A stretch of DNA of 14,763 nt from Cellvibrionales bacterium UBA4495 (GCA_002388905.1 DGNJ01000031.1:4281-19043); one strand, 5' to 3'; shown: positions 7,774 to 14,763, counted from the first letter of the stretch. Program-made: numbers and translations. Notes: generated from the letters alone by a model not told the origin.

Positions 7774-7803
7774 CTGTGTGGCCCGCTTTATACGGGGTAG
7801 AAT
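7774..7803 (+). promoter_or_regulatory. Candidate promoter for amgK-murU
   Basis: TAGAAT at 7798-7803 is a five-of-six -10 box, with start of transcription near 7810 and a leader of about 33 nt to amgK. The matching -35 is poor (CTGTGT at 7774-7779 with an 18-nt spacer), so either an activator helps or the true promoter uses other elements. The rest of 7510-7842 holds no gene that I can support. Confidence 0.3.
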
Positions 7804-7842
7804 GGGGGCCGGTTTTTGCAGTGGCGACCAGGCCGGACAGTC

Positions 7843-8865
7843 ATGAGAGACAATACAAAGACATTGGCGCAATGGGTGCAGTCTTTTTTGCCTGCGGGAG
7901 TCGCGCAGGCCCCGTCTTTGAGCTTGCATCCCGTTGCCGGCGATGCCGGCTTCCGGAGTTACTATCGAACCAATACCCAGCCTTCCCTGATTGCGGTGTG
8001 CGCGCCGCCGGAGCACGAGGACAGCCTTTCCTTTGTGCGCAAGGGGTTGTCGCTGCGGGCGGGGAGTGTCCACGTGCCGGAAATTTTCGCCGTGGATTAC
8101 CGGCACGGCTTCCTGCTTCTGGAAGACCTGGGGGATGCGCTTTACCTGCCGCTCTTGAACGAGTCTTCCGCGGACGGGCTCTATGGGCGCGCCCTCAACA
8201 CCCTGGCAGCCATTCAGGCCTTGCCGGTGGACGAAACCCTGTTCCCGCCCTACGGCGAGAGGCTGCTGCGCGACGAGATGAGTCTTTTCCCGCGCTGGTT
8301 TGTTGGCGAACTTCTGGGCATGACACTCGATGACGGCGAGCGCGACTTGATCGAATCTCTTTTTGCGCGACTGGTGGCGTCGGCCCTGGCGCAACCCCGC
8401 GCCGTGGTTCACCGGGATTACCACTCCCGTAACTTGCTGGACCTGGGCGACGATGTGGGTGTCGTCGATTTCCAGGACGCGGTGACCGGTCCGGTCACCT
8501 ATGATCTGGTATCCCTGCTCAAGGATTGCTATATTCGTTGGCCGCGCGAGCGGGTGGCACACTGGGCACTTGCATATCCGGGGAGGCATGAAACCGCTGC
8601 CGTCGACGATGCTCAATGGCTACTCTGGTTCGACTGGATGGGGCTCCAGCGGCACTTGAAGGTGCTGGGAATTTTCGCCAGATTGTCGATTCGGGACCAC
8701 AAGAACGGCTACCTGAAAGACTTGCCGCTGGTGGTTCGCTATACACTGGAAGTCGCCGGGCACTATCCCGAATTTCGCGAATTTCACCGTTGGTTCAGTG
8801 ACAGGCTGGTGCCCGCCCTGCACCGGCAGCCCTGGTATCAACCCTGGGAAACAGCAGGAGAATGA
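7843..8865 (+). CDS. amgK: N-acetylmuramate/N-acetylglucosamine kinase (AmgK type)
   Basis: A 340-residue cytoplasmic sugar kinase of the aminoglycoside phosphotransferase fold. In Pseudomonas, AmgK phosphorylates MurNAc (and GlcNAc) at the anomeric carbon, the first step of the cell-wall recycling route that bypasses de novo MurNAc synthesis. Visible: GDAGFRSYYR (33-42, the nucleotide loop seen as GDASFRRYFR in relatives), LLLEDLGD (91-98, hinge), HRDYHSRNLL (190-199, catalytic Asp192) and VVDFQDA (207-213, metal-binding Asp209). An upstream TTG at 7816 would add nine residues; MRDNTKTLAQWV is preferred as the normal start, although its ribosome site is weak. murU follows after 3 nt. The function call rests on family and neighbours together. 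Confidence 0.9.
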   Translation: MRDNTKTLAQWVQSFLPAGVAQAPSLSLHPVAGDAGFRSYYRTNTQPSLIAVCAPPEHEDSLSFVRKGLSLRAGSVHVPEIFAVDYRHGFLLLEDLGDALYLPLLNESSADGLYGRALNTLAAIQALPVDETLFPPYGERLLRDEMSLFPRWFVGELLGMTLDDGERDLIESLFARLVASALAQPRAVVHRDYHSRNLLDLGDDVGVVDFQDAVTGPVTYDLVSLLKDCYIRWPRERVAHWALAYPGRHETAAVDDAQWLLWFDWMGLQRHLKVLGIFARLSIRDHKNGYLKDLPLVVRYTLEVAGHYPEFREFHRWFSDRLVPALHRQPWYQPWETAGE

Positions 8866-8868
8866 CCG

Positions 8869-9606
8869 ATGAAAGCGATGATTCTCGCCGCCGGCTTTGG
8901 TGAGCGGCTCAGGCCGCTTACCGAAACCACGCCCAAGCCCCTGCTGTCGGTGGGTGGCAAACCGCTGATCCAGTACCATATCGAACGCCTGGCGGCCGCC
9001 GGCGTCCGCGAAATTGTCATCAATACGTCCTGGCTCGGCGAGCAGATCGAAGCCTTCGTGGGAGATGGCTGCCGGTTCGGTGTGCGGGTCGCCTGGTCCC
9101 GGGAGCGAGAGCCCCTGGAAACCGGCGGCGGTATCCGGCGGGCGCTGCCCCTGCTCGGATCCGATCCCTTCCTGGTTATCAATGGCGACGTCTGGACGGA
9201 TTACCCCCTCGAGCGCCTGGTGACCAGGGAATGGCCCGAAGCGGTCGACGCCCGCCTGATCCTTGTTCCCAACCCTCCCTTTAAGCGCAGCGGCGACTTT
9301 GTGCTGGATGAACTGGACCGCGTCGGCTATCCCGATTGTGGCGGGGGGCGCAAGACCTATACATTCAGCGGCATCAGCGTCATGCGCCCGGAGATATTCG
9401 CGCTTTATCCCGCCGCCTCGGAAAGATTCCCCTTGCGCGACGTCCTGCAAAGCAGCGTCCGGGCATTGTCCATTACCGGTGAGGTCTACGATGGCCAGTG
9501 GTGGGACGTGGGCACGCTGGAGCGGCTTAATATGCTCGACAGCCTGCTTGCCGGCAGGGGGATCGATATTGGAAAAAAGCCCCGGATGAGGGCTGAATCC
9601 GCCTGA
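8869..9606 (+). CDS. murU: N-acetylmuramate alpha-1-phosphate uridylyltransferase
   Basis: A 245-residue nucleotidyltransferase that joins UTP and MurNAc-1-phosphate to give UDP-MurNAc, the second recycling step after AmgK. The Rossmann-like fold is marked by MILAAGFGERLRPLTETTPKPLL (residues 4-26 with the G-x-G-x-R loop and catalytic Lys23), ETGGGI (84-89), NGDVW (105-109, metal-binding Asp107) and WWDVGTLERL (211-220) near the end. The ATG follows the amgK stop by 3 nt, with AGGAG at 8856-8860. Sequence alone could also suggest another sugar-1-phosphate nucleotidyltransferase; the adjacent amgK and the length make MurU the likely identity. Confidence 0.91.
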   Translation: MKAMILAAGFGERLRPLTETTPKPLLSVGGKPLIQYHIERLAAAGVREIVINTSWLGEQIEAFVGDGCRFGVRVAWSREREPLETGGGIRRALPLLGSDPFLVINGDVWTDYPLERLVTREWPEAVDARLILVPNPPFKRSGDFVLDELDRVGYPDCGGGRKTYTFSGISVMRPEIFALYPAASERFPLRDVLQSSVRALSITGEVYDGQWWDVGTLERLNMLDSLLAGRGIDIGKKPRMRAESA

Positions 9607-9631
9607 AACATCGCGGCGAATTGCATACAAT
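9603..9631 (+). promoter_or_regulatory. Candidate sigma70 promoter for the aminotransferase
   Basis: CTGAAA (9603-9608, overlapping the murU stop) as -35, a 17-bp spacer, and TACAAT (9626-9631) as -10: four and five matches of six. Transcription would begin near 9638, giving a leader of about 65 nt. The -10 also lies inside a short dyad, AATTG (9620-9624) and CAATT (9628-9632). Confidence 0.42.
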
Positions 9632-9640
9632 TGTTTAAAG

Positions 9641-9655
9641 CCACCAATGGCGGCT
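9641..9655. repeat. Imperfect palindrome in the aminotransferase leader
   Basis: CCACCAATGGCGGCT around 9641-9655, with the preceding G, forms a partly palindromic stretch (GCCA at 9640-9643 pairs with TGGC at 9648-9651). It lies just downstream of the candidate start site, where an operator or leader hairpin could act. There is no T-run, so it is not a murU terminator. Confidence 0.28.
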
Positions 9656-9702
9656 GAGCTGTACAGTGCCGCCGCCGGCATTCACGACCTTAGCGAGGAC
9701 TC

Positions 9703-10902
9703 ATGTTAAATTCTCTTGAAGCGCTCCCCCCCGATCCCATTCTCGGCCTTTCCCTGGCTTTTCAGGAAGATCCGCGCAGCGAGAAAATCGACCTGGGCGT
9801 CGGTGTCTATCGCGACGAGTCGGGCGATACGCCGGTGATGAGGGCCGTCAAAGCCGCGGAGAAGCAGTTTCTCGAGGAAGAAACCACCAAGGCGTACATT
9901 CCCCAGGTGGGCGTCGCCGAGTTCAATGCCGGCGTCCTCGACTTGGTTCTGGGACGCGACCATCCGGCCATGGTGGACGGACGCGCCAGCACCGTGCTGA
10001 CCCCGGGGGGTACCGGCGCCCTGCGCATCGGCGCCGAGTTGATCAAACGTATCAAGGCCGATGCCACGGTCTGGGTGGGCGACCCGACCTGGGCCAACCA
10101 TACCCCCATTCTCAAGGGGGCGGGGGTCAATATCGCCACGTTCCCCTACTATGACAAGGAAAGTAGCACCGTGCTCTTTTCCGAAATGCTGGAGGCTCTG
10201 GACGCCGCTTCGCCGGGTGATGCGGTTCTGGTTCATGGCTGCTGCCACAACCCCTGTGGCGCCGACCTGGGCATCGCCGAGTGGCGTCAGTTGGCGGATC
10301 TGGTCGTGGCCAAGGGTCTGCTGCCGTTTATCGACCTGGCCTACCAGGGCTTTGGCGAGGGGCTCGACGAGGATGCCGCCGGTGTCCGCCTGGTGGCGGA
10401 GAAGTGTCCCGAGGTGTTGATAGCCAGTTCCTGTTCCAAGAATTTCGGCCTGTACCGGGAGCGCACCGGCAGCCTGACGTCTGTCGCCCAGAGCGCCGAA
10501 AAGGCGAAAGCGGCGCAATCCCACGCCACCAATGTGGCTCGGGCCATGTACTCCATGCCGCCGGCCCACGGCGCCTTTCTTGCCGGCATGGTGCTACAGC
10601 AGGACGACCTGCGCCAGACCTGGCAGGAAGAATTGACGGCCATGCGCAATCGTATGAACGAGCTGCGCGCCCTCTTTGTCAGGAAAATGGCCGACAAGGG
10701 GTCGCCCCGGGATTTTTCGTTTATCGAACAGCAGTTTGGCATGTTTTCCTTCCTGGGCATCGACAAGGAGCGGATTCAGCGCCTGCGCGATGAATTCGGC
10801 ATCTATATGGTCGGCTCCAGCCGCGTCAATATTGCCGGCATCAGTGAAACCAACATCGACCACCTGACCGACTCCCTGGTCGAGGTTCTCAAGGACGGCT
10901 GA
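9703..10902 (+). CDS. Class I aspartate/aromatic amino acid aminotransferase
   Basis: A 399-residue PLP enzyme of the AspC/TyrB subgroup, which exchanges amino groups between aspartate or aromatic amino acids and 2-oxoglutarate. Residues 28-44 (KIDLGVGVYRDESGDTP) are the family N-terminal signature, PGGTGALR (101-108) the phosphate-binding turn, DPTWANH (127-133) includes the ring-stacking Trp130, D211 and Y214 bind the cofactor ring, SSCSKNFGLYRERTG (242-256) holds the Schiff-base Lys246, and Arg374 in SSRVNIAGI binds the substrate carboxylate. The usual NPTG after HGCCH reads NPCG (183-186). The ATG at 9703 has GAGGA at 9695-9699. It has a candidate promoter of its own and is followed by a strong hairpin. 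Aspartate and aromatic preference cannot be told apart here, so no symbol is given. Confidence 0.93.
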   Translation: MLNSLEALPPDPILGLSLAFQEDPRSEKIDLGVGVYRDESGDTPVMRAVKAAEKQFLEEETTKAYIPQVGVAEFNAGVLDLVLGRDHPAMVDGRASTVLTPGGTGALRIGAELIKRIKADATVWVGDPTWANHTPILKGAGVNIATFPYYDKESSTVLFSEMLEALDAASPGDAVLVHGCCHNPCGADLGIAEWRQLADLVVAKGLLPFIDLAYQGFGEGLDEDAAGVRLVAEKCPEVLIASSCSKNFGLYRERTGSLTSVAQSAEKAKAAQSHATNVARAMYSMPPAHGAFLAGMVLQQDDLRQTWQEELTAMRNRMNELRALFVRKMADKGSPRDFSFIEQQFGMFSFLGIDKERIQRLRDEFGIYMVGSSRVNIAGISETNIDHLTDSLVEVLKDG

Positions 10903-10925
10903 CGGGCCCGGTTGCCGGCCCCGTC
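10901..10925 (+). other. Strong hairpin just after the aminotransferase stop, without U-tract
   Basis: GACGGG (10901-10906) pairs with CCCGTC (10920-10925), and CCGG (10908-10911) with CCGG (10915-10918), around a TTG loop, with a single C-C mismatch. The arm begins inside the TGA stop codon. No T-run follows, so it is not a classic intrinsic terminator. It may protect the 3' end of the aminotransferase mRNA or reduce read-through into the VanZ-like gene. Confidence 0.55.
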
Positions 10926-10947
10926 TCGCCTGCGCCCGCCCGCGGAC

Positions 10948-11319
10948 ATGGCCCCGCTCGTTTCCGGATACAAGTTCGTTCGCCCCTGGCGGCTGGTTTT
11001 TGTCGCCCTGTTGCTGATAGTGGGGTGGCTGGCGCTCCAGCCCGTTGCCGGGACGCCGCATTTTCCCTATCAGGACAAGGCCCTCCATGCGCTCGCCTAC
11101 GCCGCCCTCTACGGTGTGGGCTGGCTGGCCTACGGCCGCCGCGCGCTGTCACTGCCGGTGCACCTGAGCCTTTTGCTGTACGGGCTGGGCATCGAGTGGC
11201 TGCAATCCCGGACCGGCTACCGGTTCGCCGAGTGGACCGATGTGGTCGCGAACATCCTCGGCCAGGGCCTGGGCAATCTGGCTGTCTGGTTATACCTGCT
11301 AGGGAGGAAAGGACCATGA
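10948..11319 (+). CDS. VanZ-like small membrane protein
   Basis: A 123-residue membrane protein. Hydrophobic segments are about 14-33, 45-60, 66-82 and 99-117, so four transmembrane helices are likely. The VanZ-family pattern is present: QDKALHALAYAALYG (42-56) with its Asp and His, then GIEWLQSRTGYRFAEWTDVVANILG with the spaced Glu, Gln, Arg, Asp and Asn. VanZ was named for a teicoplanin-resistance accessory gene, but most chromosomal members have no defined role, so resistance should not be assumed. The ATG at 10948 lacks a clear ribosome site. A TTG at 10912 would add 12 residues but sits in the hairpin loop. Overlaps the next gene by 4 nt. Confidence 0.82.
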   Translation: MAPLVSGYKFVRPWRLVFVALLLIVGWLALQPVAGTPHFPYQDKALHALAYAALYGVGWLAYGRRALSLPVHLSLLLYGLGIEWLQSRTGYRFAEWTDVVANILGQGLGNLAVWLYLLGRKGP

Positions 11320-12086
11320 CCATTGACTGGGACAACGTACCCGCTGCCGTCTGGCGACCGCGCAGCGGCCGCCTGCGGGCTGTCCGGCGCCTGGACCATG
11401 TGCGCCTGGAACACCTGCTGGGCGTGGAGCGGCAGAAACGGGAACTGGTGGCCAACACCGAACGCTTTCTGGCGCGGCAGCCCGCCCATAACGCCCTGCT
11501 CTGGGGCAGCCGCGGAACCGGGAAGTCCTCGTTGATAAAAGCGCTGCTCAACGAGTACGCCAATCGGGGTCTGCGGGTTGTCGAAATGGACAAGAGCGAC
11601 CTGGTGGATCTGCCCGAGATCGTTGACGATCTCCGGGAAGTGCCCCATCGTTTTATCATCTTCTGCGATGACCTGTCCTTCGAGGAGGGCGAGACCCACT
11701 ACAAACACCTGAAGAGCGTTCTGGAAGGTTCCATCGAGTTGCCGCCGGAAAATGTGCTGGTCTACGCCACCTCCAATCGGCGCCATCTCATCCCCGAGCG
11801 CAGCGCCGAGAATGCCGAGACCAGGATTGTCGACGGCGAACTGCACTACGGCGATACCGTCGAGGAGAAACTTTCCCTGGCCGACCGTTTCGGTTTGTGG
11901 CTATCTTTTCATCCCAACAGCCTGGCGCAGTACCTGGCTATTGTCGATTACCTGTTTGCCGACCACCGTGTTGATCGGGATGAACTGCACCGGCGCGCCA
12001 AGGAGTTCGCCATGACGAGGGCCACAAAGAGTGGCCGTACCGCCCGGCAGTTTTATATAAGCTGGTGGGGGAATGGCGGGGCCTGA
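11316..12086 (+). CDS. DUF815 family ATP-binding protein (AAA+-like)
   Basis: A 256-residue P-loop ATPase. Walker A is GSRGTGKSS (64-72), Walker B is FIIFCDDL (113-120), a sensor-1-like YATSNRRHL is at 150-158, and EEKLSLADRFGLWL (183-196) carries a likely arginine finger, R191, all typical of DUF815. FYISWWGN is near the C-terminus. The biochemical role of the family is not established to my knowledge; relatives are soluble AAA+-type ATPases. The frame is open far upstream, but that part overlaps the VanZ-like gene. The ATG at 11316 has a strong GGAGG (11303-11307) and overlaps the upstream stop as ATGA, so the two genes are probably translationally coupled. Convergent with dxs, whose stop is 15 nt away. 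Confidence 0.9.
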   Translation: MTIDWDNVPAAVWRPRSGRLRAVRRLDHVRLEHLLGVERQKRELVANTERFLARQPAHNALLWGSRGTGKSSLIKALLNEYANRGLRVVEMDKSDLVDLPEIVDDLREVPHRFIIFCDDLSFEEGETHYKHLKSVLEGSIELPPENVLVYATSNRRHLIPERSAENAETRIVDGELHYGDTVEEKLSLADRFGLWLSFHPNSLAQYLAIVDYLFADHRVDRDELHRRAKEFAMTRATKSGRTARQFYISWWGNGGA

Positions 12087-12101
12087 GCTGGTCTCCCTAT
12101 G

Positions 12102-14018
12102 TCAGGGTGCGGCCCTGCGTCCCGCCCTGAGGCGGGATAATCTGTCCTTAATGGCCGATTGAATACCTGCTGCGTCCAGTCCCGCCTCGGCCAGCTGGGC
12201 ATTGCGCGTGGCATGTTCGATAAAACGGTCCGGCAGGCCCAGGTGCAGGATCGGAACCACCGTCTCCATCATCGCCAGGTGCTCGCTCACCGCGGCACCG
12301 GCGCCGCCCATGACCACGTTGTCCTCGACAGTCACCAGTAGTTCATGCCGGGCGGCCAGGTCGTCCACCAGGCCCCTGTCCAGGGGTTTGACGAAGCGCA
12401 TATCCGCAACCGTTGCATTGATTGCCTCCCCCGCCGACAGGGCGGCGGTCAGCAGGGCCCCGAAGTTGAGAATCGCCACACCCCGGCCCTGGCGCCGGAT
12501 AACGCCCTGACCCAGGGGCAGGGCCGTCATTGCCTCTTCGATAGCCGTTCCCGGCCCTGTGCCCCGGGGATAGCGCACCGCGGCGGGGCCCGGATAGCGG
12601 TAGCCGGTATAGAGCATCCGACGAGCCTCGTTTTCATCAGAGGGCGCCATGACCACCATGTTGGGTACGCAGCGCAGGTAGCTCAAATCGAAACTGCCCG
12701 CGTGAGTGGCGCCGTCCTCGCCCACCACGCCGGCCCGGTCGATGCCGAACAGCACATCCAGATCCTGCAGCGCAACATCGTGTATAAGCTGGTCGTAGGC
12801 CCGCTGCAAAAAAGTGGAGTAAATGGCCACTACCGGTTTCTTGCCCTCACAGGCGAGGCCTGCGGCAAAGGTCAGGGCGTGCTGTTCGGCGATGGCGACA
12901 TCGTGGAAGCGCTCGGGGAAGCGCTCCGAGAAAGCTTTCATTCCGGACCCTTCGCACATGGCGGGCGTGATACCCACCAGGCGGTCGTCCGCCTCGGCCA
13001 TGTCGCAGAGCCAGTCGCCGAAAACCTGCTGGTACTTGGGCCCCTTGGGCTTGGCCGGGGGTGTTCCTGGCTCAGGCTTGGGCTCGATCTTGTTGAGGGC
13101 GTGATAGCCGATGGGGTCGTCCTCGGCAGGGAGGAAGCCCTGGCCCTTGCGGGTGATGGTGTGCAGCAGGACCGGCTCATTCAGGTCCTTGAGGTTGTCG
13201 AGGGTTTGCAGCAGCAAGGGAAGATCGTGGCCGTCGATGGGGCCGATATAGTTAAATCCCAGTTCCTCGAAGACGATGCCGGGAGCCACCATGGCCTTGA
13301 GGTGTTCCTCGGTCTTGCGCACGAAGGCGGCGGCGGAAGGAATGGCCTTGAGCACCTTCTTGCCGCCCTCGCGAATGTTGTTGTAGGTCCGGCTCGACCA
13401 GATCTTGGAAAAATAGGTGGCCAGCCCACCGACATTGCGGGAAATCGACATGTTGTTGTCGTTAAGCACCACCAGCAGGCGAGCGTCGGTATGGGCTGCG
13501 TGATTGATGGCCTCGAAGGCCATGCCCGCGGTCATGGCGCCGTCGCCGATCACGGCCACCACGCGGCGGTCCAGCCGGTCCATCCGGGCCGCGATGGCCA
13601 TGCCCAGGGCGGCACTGATGGACGTGCTGGAATGGCCCACGCCAAAGGTGTCGAACTTGCTTTCGCTGCGCTTCGGGAAGCCCGAAATGCCTTCCTCCTT
13701 GCGCACATCCATCAGTGCCTGGCGGCGACCGGTAAGGATCTTGTGGGGGTAGGCCTGGTGGCCCACGTCCCAGACCAGGCGGTCGGTGGGTGTATTGAAC
13801 ACCCTGTGCAGGGCCACGGTCAGCTCCACGACCCCCAGGCCGGCACCGAAGTGGCCACCGCTTTTGCCCACGGAGTAGAGCAGATGGGCACGCAGTTCGT
13901 CCGCGAGCCTGACCAGCTCCTCCTCGGTGAAGGTGCGCATATCCGCCGGCGTGGACACCTGGTCCAGCAGGGGCGTGTGCGGGCGCTCCAGCGGTATTTC
14001 GGTAAATTTCTCGGGCAT
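12102..14018 (-). CDS. dxs: 1-deoxy-D-xylulose-5-phosphate synthase
   Basis: A 638-residue, full-length TPP enzyme that condenses pyruvate and glyceraldehyde 3-phosphate to DXP, the entry point to MEP-pathway isoprenoids and a precursor of PLP and thiamine. Visible: [10 protein letters not shown] (53-62, with His56), [16 protein letters not shown] (84-99), the TPP/Mg motif from GDGAMTAG (158-165) to LNDNNMSI (185-192), GPIDGHD (259-265), IAEQHA (376-381) with the catalytic Glu377, and GEDGATHAG (433-441) with His440. The N-terminus ([15 protein letters not shown]) is the form seen in Pseudomonas-like species, supporting this ATG although no Shine-Dalgarno is visible. Downstream of ispA in the same direction, but a terminator-like hairpin lies between them. 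Confidence 0.97.
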   Translation of the reverse strand: MPEKFTEIPLERPHTPLLDQVSTPADMRTFTEEELVRLADELRAHLLYSVGKSGGHFGAGLGVVELTVALHRVFNTPTDRLVWDVGHQAYPHKILTGRRQALMDVRKEEGISGFPKRSESKFDTFGVGHSSTSISAALGMAIAARMDRLDRRVVAVIGDGAMTAGMAFEAINHAAHTDARLLVVLNDNNMSISRNVGGLATYFSKIWSSRTYNNIREGGKKVLKAIPSAAAFVRKTEEHLKAMVAPGIVFEELGFNYIGPIDGHDLPLLLQTLDNLKDLNEPVLLHTITRKGQGFLPAEDDPIGYHALNKIEPKPEPGTPPAKPKGPKYQQVFGDWLCDMAEADDRLVGITPAMCEGSGMKAFSERFPERFHDVAIAEQHALTFAAGLACEGKKPVVAIYSTFLQRAYDQLIHDVALQDLDVLFGIDRAGVVGEDGATHAGSFDLSYLRCVPNMVVMAPSDENEARRMLYTGYRYPGPAAVRYPRGTGPGTAIEEAMTALPLGQGVIRRQGRGVAILNFGALLTAALSAGEAINATVADMRFVKPLDRGLVDDLAARHELLVTVEDNVVMGGAGAAVSEHLAMMETVVPILHLGLPDRFIEHATRNAQLAEAGLDAAGIQSAIKDRLSRLRAGRRAAP

Positions 14019-14048
14019 TGCGGGGGCGGCGGAGTTGGGAAACCAGTA

Positions 14049-14054
14049 ATTCTA
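14049..14054 (-). promoter_or_regulatory. Possible -10 box for dxs
   Basis: On the minus strand TAGAAT (14054-14049) lies in the only AT-rich patch between the hairpin and dxs and would start transcription about 24 nt before the ATG. No matching -35 is visible (CCGCGT at 17-bp spacing). Weak call, given mainly because the upstream hairpin suggests dxs needs its own start. Confidence 0.2.
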
Positions 14055-14080
14055 CACAAAATTAGTTGATGACGCGGCGG

Positions 14081-14104
14081 AAAAAAAGCCCCGGGAAAAC
14101 CCGG
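14081..14104 (-). terminator. Terminator-like hairpin between ispA and dxs
   Basis: On the minus strand CCGGG (14104-14100), loop TTTT, CCCGG (14095-14091), then GGC and seven T residues (14087-14081). The GGC can pair with a GCC further upstream to lengthen the stem. This has the form of an intrinsic terminator or attenuator, 40 nt after the ispA stop and 62 nt before dxs. Confidence 0.65.
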
Positions 14105-14143
14105 ATGTTTGGGGCGGGCGCAAGGCCCCGGCTGGATGGGAGA

Positions 14144-14763
14144 TCAGAACGCCCGGTCGATGATATAGCGGGCCATCAGGCGCAGGTCATCGGCCGCCTC
14201 GCCGAACCCGGACAGGGCTTCTATCCCCGCCTCGCGAAGGGCGGACAGTTTCCGGCGAGCACCGTCAAGGCCGAGTACCGAGGTGTAGGTTGGCTTGTTG
14301 CGGGCGCGGTCGGCGCCCTGACGCTTACCCAGTCGGGCCGTGTCCGCCTCCACATCGAGAATGTCATCCCGGACCTGGAAAGCAAGGCCCACCGCATCGC
14401 CGTACTGGCGCAGGGCCTGAAGTTGGGAGTCCGTGGCTGATCCCGTGGAAACGGCGCCCATCAACACGCTTGCAGTTATCATGGCGCCGGTCTTGCGCTT
14501 GTGCATATCCTCCAGCTGCGTCTCCGACAGGAGGCTGTCGACGGCACCCAGATCGATGGCCTGACCGGCCACCATGCCCTCGCTGCCGGCAGCATCCGCC
14601 AGCAGTCGGATCAGTTCGAGGCTTTGTCGGGGCTCAATGCTGCCGCTCTCCGACAATACCCGGAAGGCCAAAGCCTGAAGGCCGTCGCCCACCAGGATTG
14701 CGGTGGCTTCGTCGAAGGCGATATGGCAGGTGGGCTTGCCGCGACGCAGGTCGTCGTCGTCCA
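14144..14763 (-). CDS. ispA: Farnesyl diphosphate synthase (N-terminus outside the window)
   Basis: The last 205 residues of a short-chain trans-prenyl diphosphate synthase that builds farnesyl diphosphate from IPP and DMAPP or GPP. The visible part opens in the first aspartate-rich motif, DDDDLRRGKPTCH, and contains DEATAILVGDGLQALAF, GQAIDL, HKRKTGAMITAS and the second aspartate motif FQVRDDILDVEAD, with the IspA-type ending YIIDRAF. The frame remains open to the window edge; the start lies beyond 14763, and the ATG-like GTG at 14692 is internal. It precedes dxs, the common xseB-ispA-dxs order. Geranyl versus farnesyl product cannot be judged without the residues before the first motif. Confidence 0.94.
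   Translation of the reverse strand, partial: DDDDLRRGKPTCHIAFDEATAILVGDGLQALAFRVLSESGSIEPRQSLELIRLLADAAGSEGMVAGQAIDLGAVDSLLSETQLEDMHKRKTGAMITASVLMGAVSTGSATDSQLQALRQYGDAVGLAFQVRDDILDVEADTARLGKRQGADRARNKPTYTSVLGLDGARRKLSALREAGIEALSGFGEAADDLRLMARYIIDRAF

Noticed and set aside
7771..7800. A sigma54-like -24/-12 site before amgK (TGGCCC followed by a T-rich patch)
   Set aside because: The -12 GC is missing at the required spacing, so it does not fit the consensus.
7548..8333. A 261-codon plus-strand frame crossing the lptD-amgK gap
   Set aside because: Its second half overlaps amgK in another frame, and its first half shows no domain, signal peptide or ribosome site.
10948..11319. Glycopeptide resistance gene (vanZ)
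   Set aside because: Only the family pattern is shared. No other van genes are near, and gammaproteobacteria are not reached by glycopeptides, so a resistance role is not supported.
12103..12136. Two small hairpins (CAGGG/CCCTG and CCCGCC/GGCGGG) at the dxs 3' end, considered as a terminator between DUF815 and dxs
   Set aside because: Both lie in the dxs coding end and lack a T-run on either strand. No convincing terminator is visible between these convergent genes.
12345..14069. A 574-codon open frame on the plus strand, antisense to dxs
   Set aside because: It lies wholly opposite a full-length, motif-complete dxs. Long antisense frames are expected in GC-rich genes, and the translation shows no recognisable domain.
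1..14763. Search for mobile elements, phage genes, defence systems, CRISPR repeats, tRNA or rRNA genes
   Set aside because: No transposase, integrase, regularly spaced repeat, cloverleaf or rRNA-like stretch was seen. Genes are contiguous housekeeping genes with uniform codon use.

Overview
The window is a GC-rich stretch of core chromosome from a gammaproteobacterium. The best clue is gene order. On the minus strand, lptD-surA-pdxA-rsmA-apaG-apaH runs in the order known from Pseudomonas and relatives, with amgK-murU divergent from lptD as in that group. The amgK-murU pair also argues against an enteric organism. Acidic loops in LptD and an acidic tail on L17 would fit a marine or mildly halophilic host, but that is inference. 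No mobile element, phage gene, CRISPR array, tRNA or rRNA is visible, and codon use looks uniform.

Layout. (1) 1-579: the last 19 codons of rpoA, then rplQ, the end of the alpha ribosomal operon, closed by two tandem intrinsic terminators. (2) 593-7509, minus strand: the envelope and housekeeping cluster lptD, surA, pdxA, rsmA, apaG, apaH. Apart from a 33-nt gap between lptD and surA, the genes are 4 to 16 nt apart or overlap by 4 nt, so they probably form one transcription unit that ends tail-to-tail against rplQ. (3) 7510-7842: a 333-nt divergent control region with candidate promoters for both directions, a tandem 9-bp repeat and an inverted repeat. (4) 7843-9606, plus strand: amgK and murU, the sugar kinase and uridylyltransferase of MurNAc recycling. 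(5) 9703-10902: a class I aminotransferase with a candidate promoter of its own, followed by a strong hairpin. (6) 10948-12086: a small VanZ-like membrane protein overlapping by 4 nt an AAA+-like DUF815 ATPase. (7) 12102-14763, minus strand: dxs, and a partial ispA cut by the window edge, both in isoprenoid synthesis, separated by a terminator-like hairpin.

How they work together. LptD and its chaperone SurA build the LPS export port. AmgK and MurU return cell-wall sugar to UDP-MurNAc. Dxs makes DXP, which feeds both isoprenoids and, in gammaproteobacteria, pyridoxal phosphate. PdxA works in the other branch of PLP synthesis, and the aminotransferase uses PLP. IspA makes FPP, from which undecaprenyl phosphate, the peptidoglycan lipid carrier, is made. 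Much of the window is therefore loosely tied to envelope building.

I found no undescribed multi-gene system. The observations most worth checking are a calcium-loop-like DxDxDG motif in a predicted extracellular loop of LptD, an NPCG in place of NPTG in the aminotransferase, the hairpins around gene ends, and the repeats upstream of lptD.
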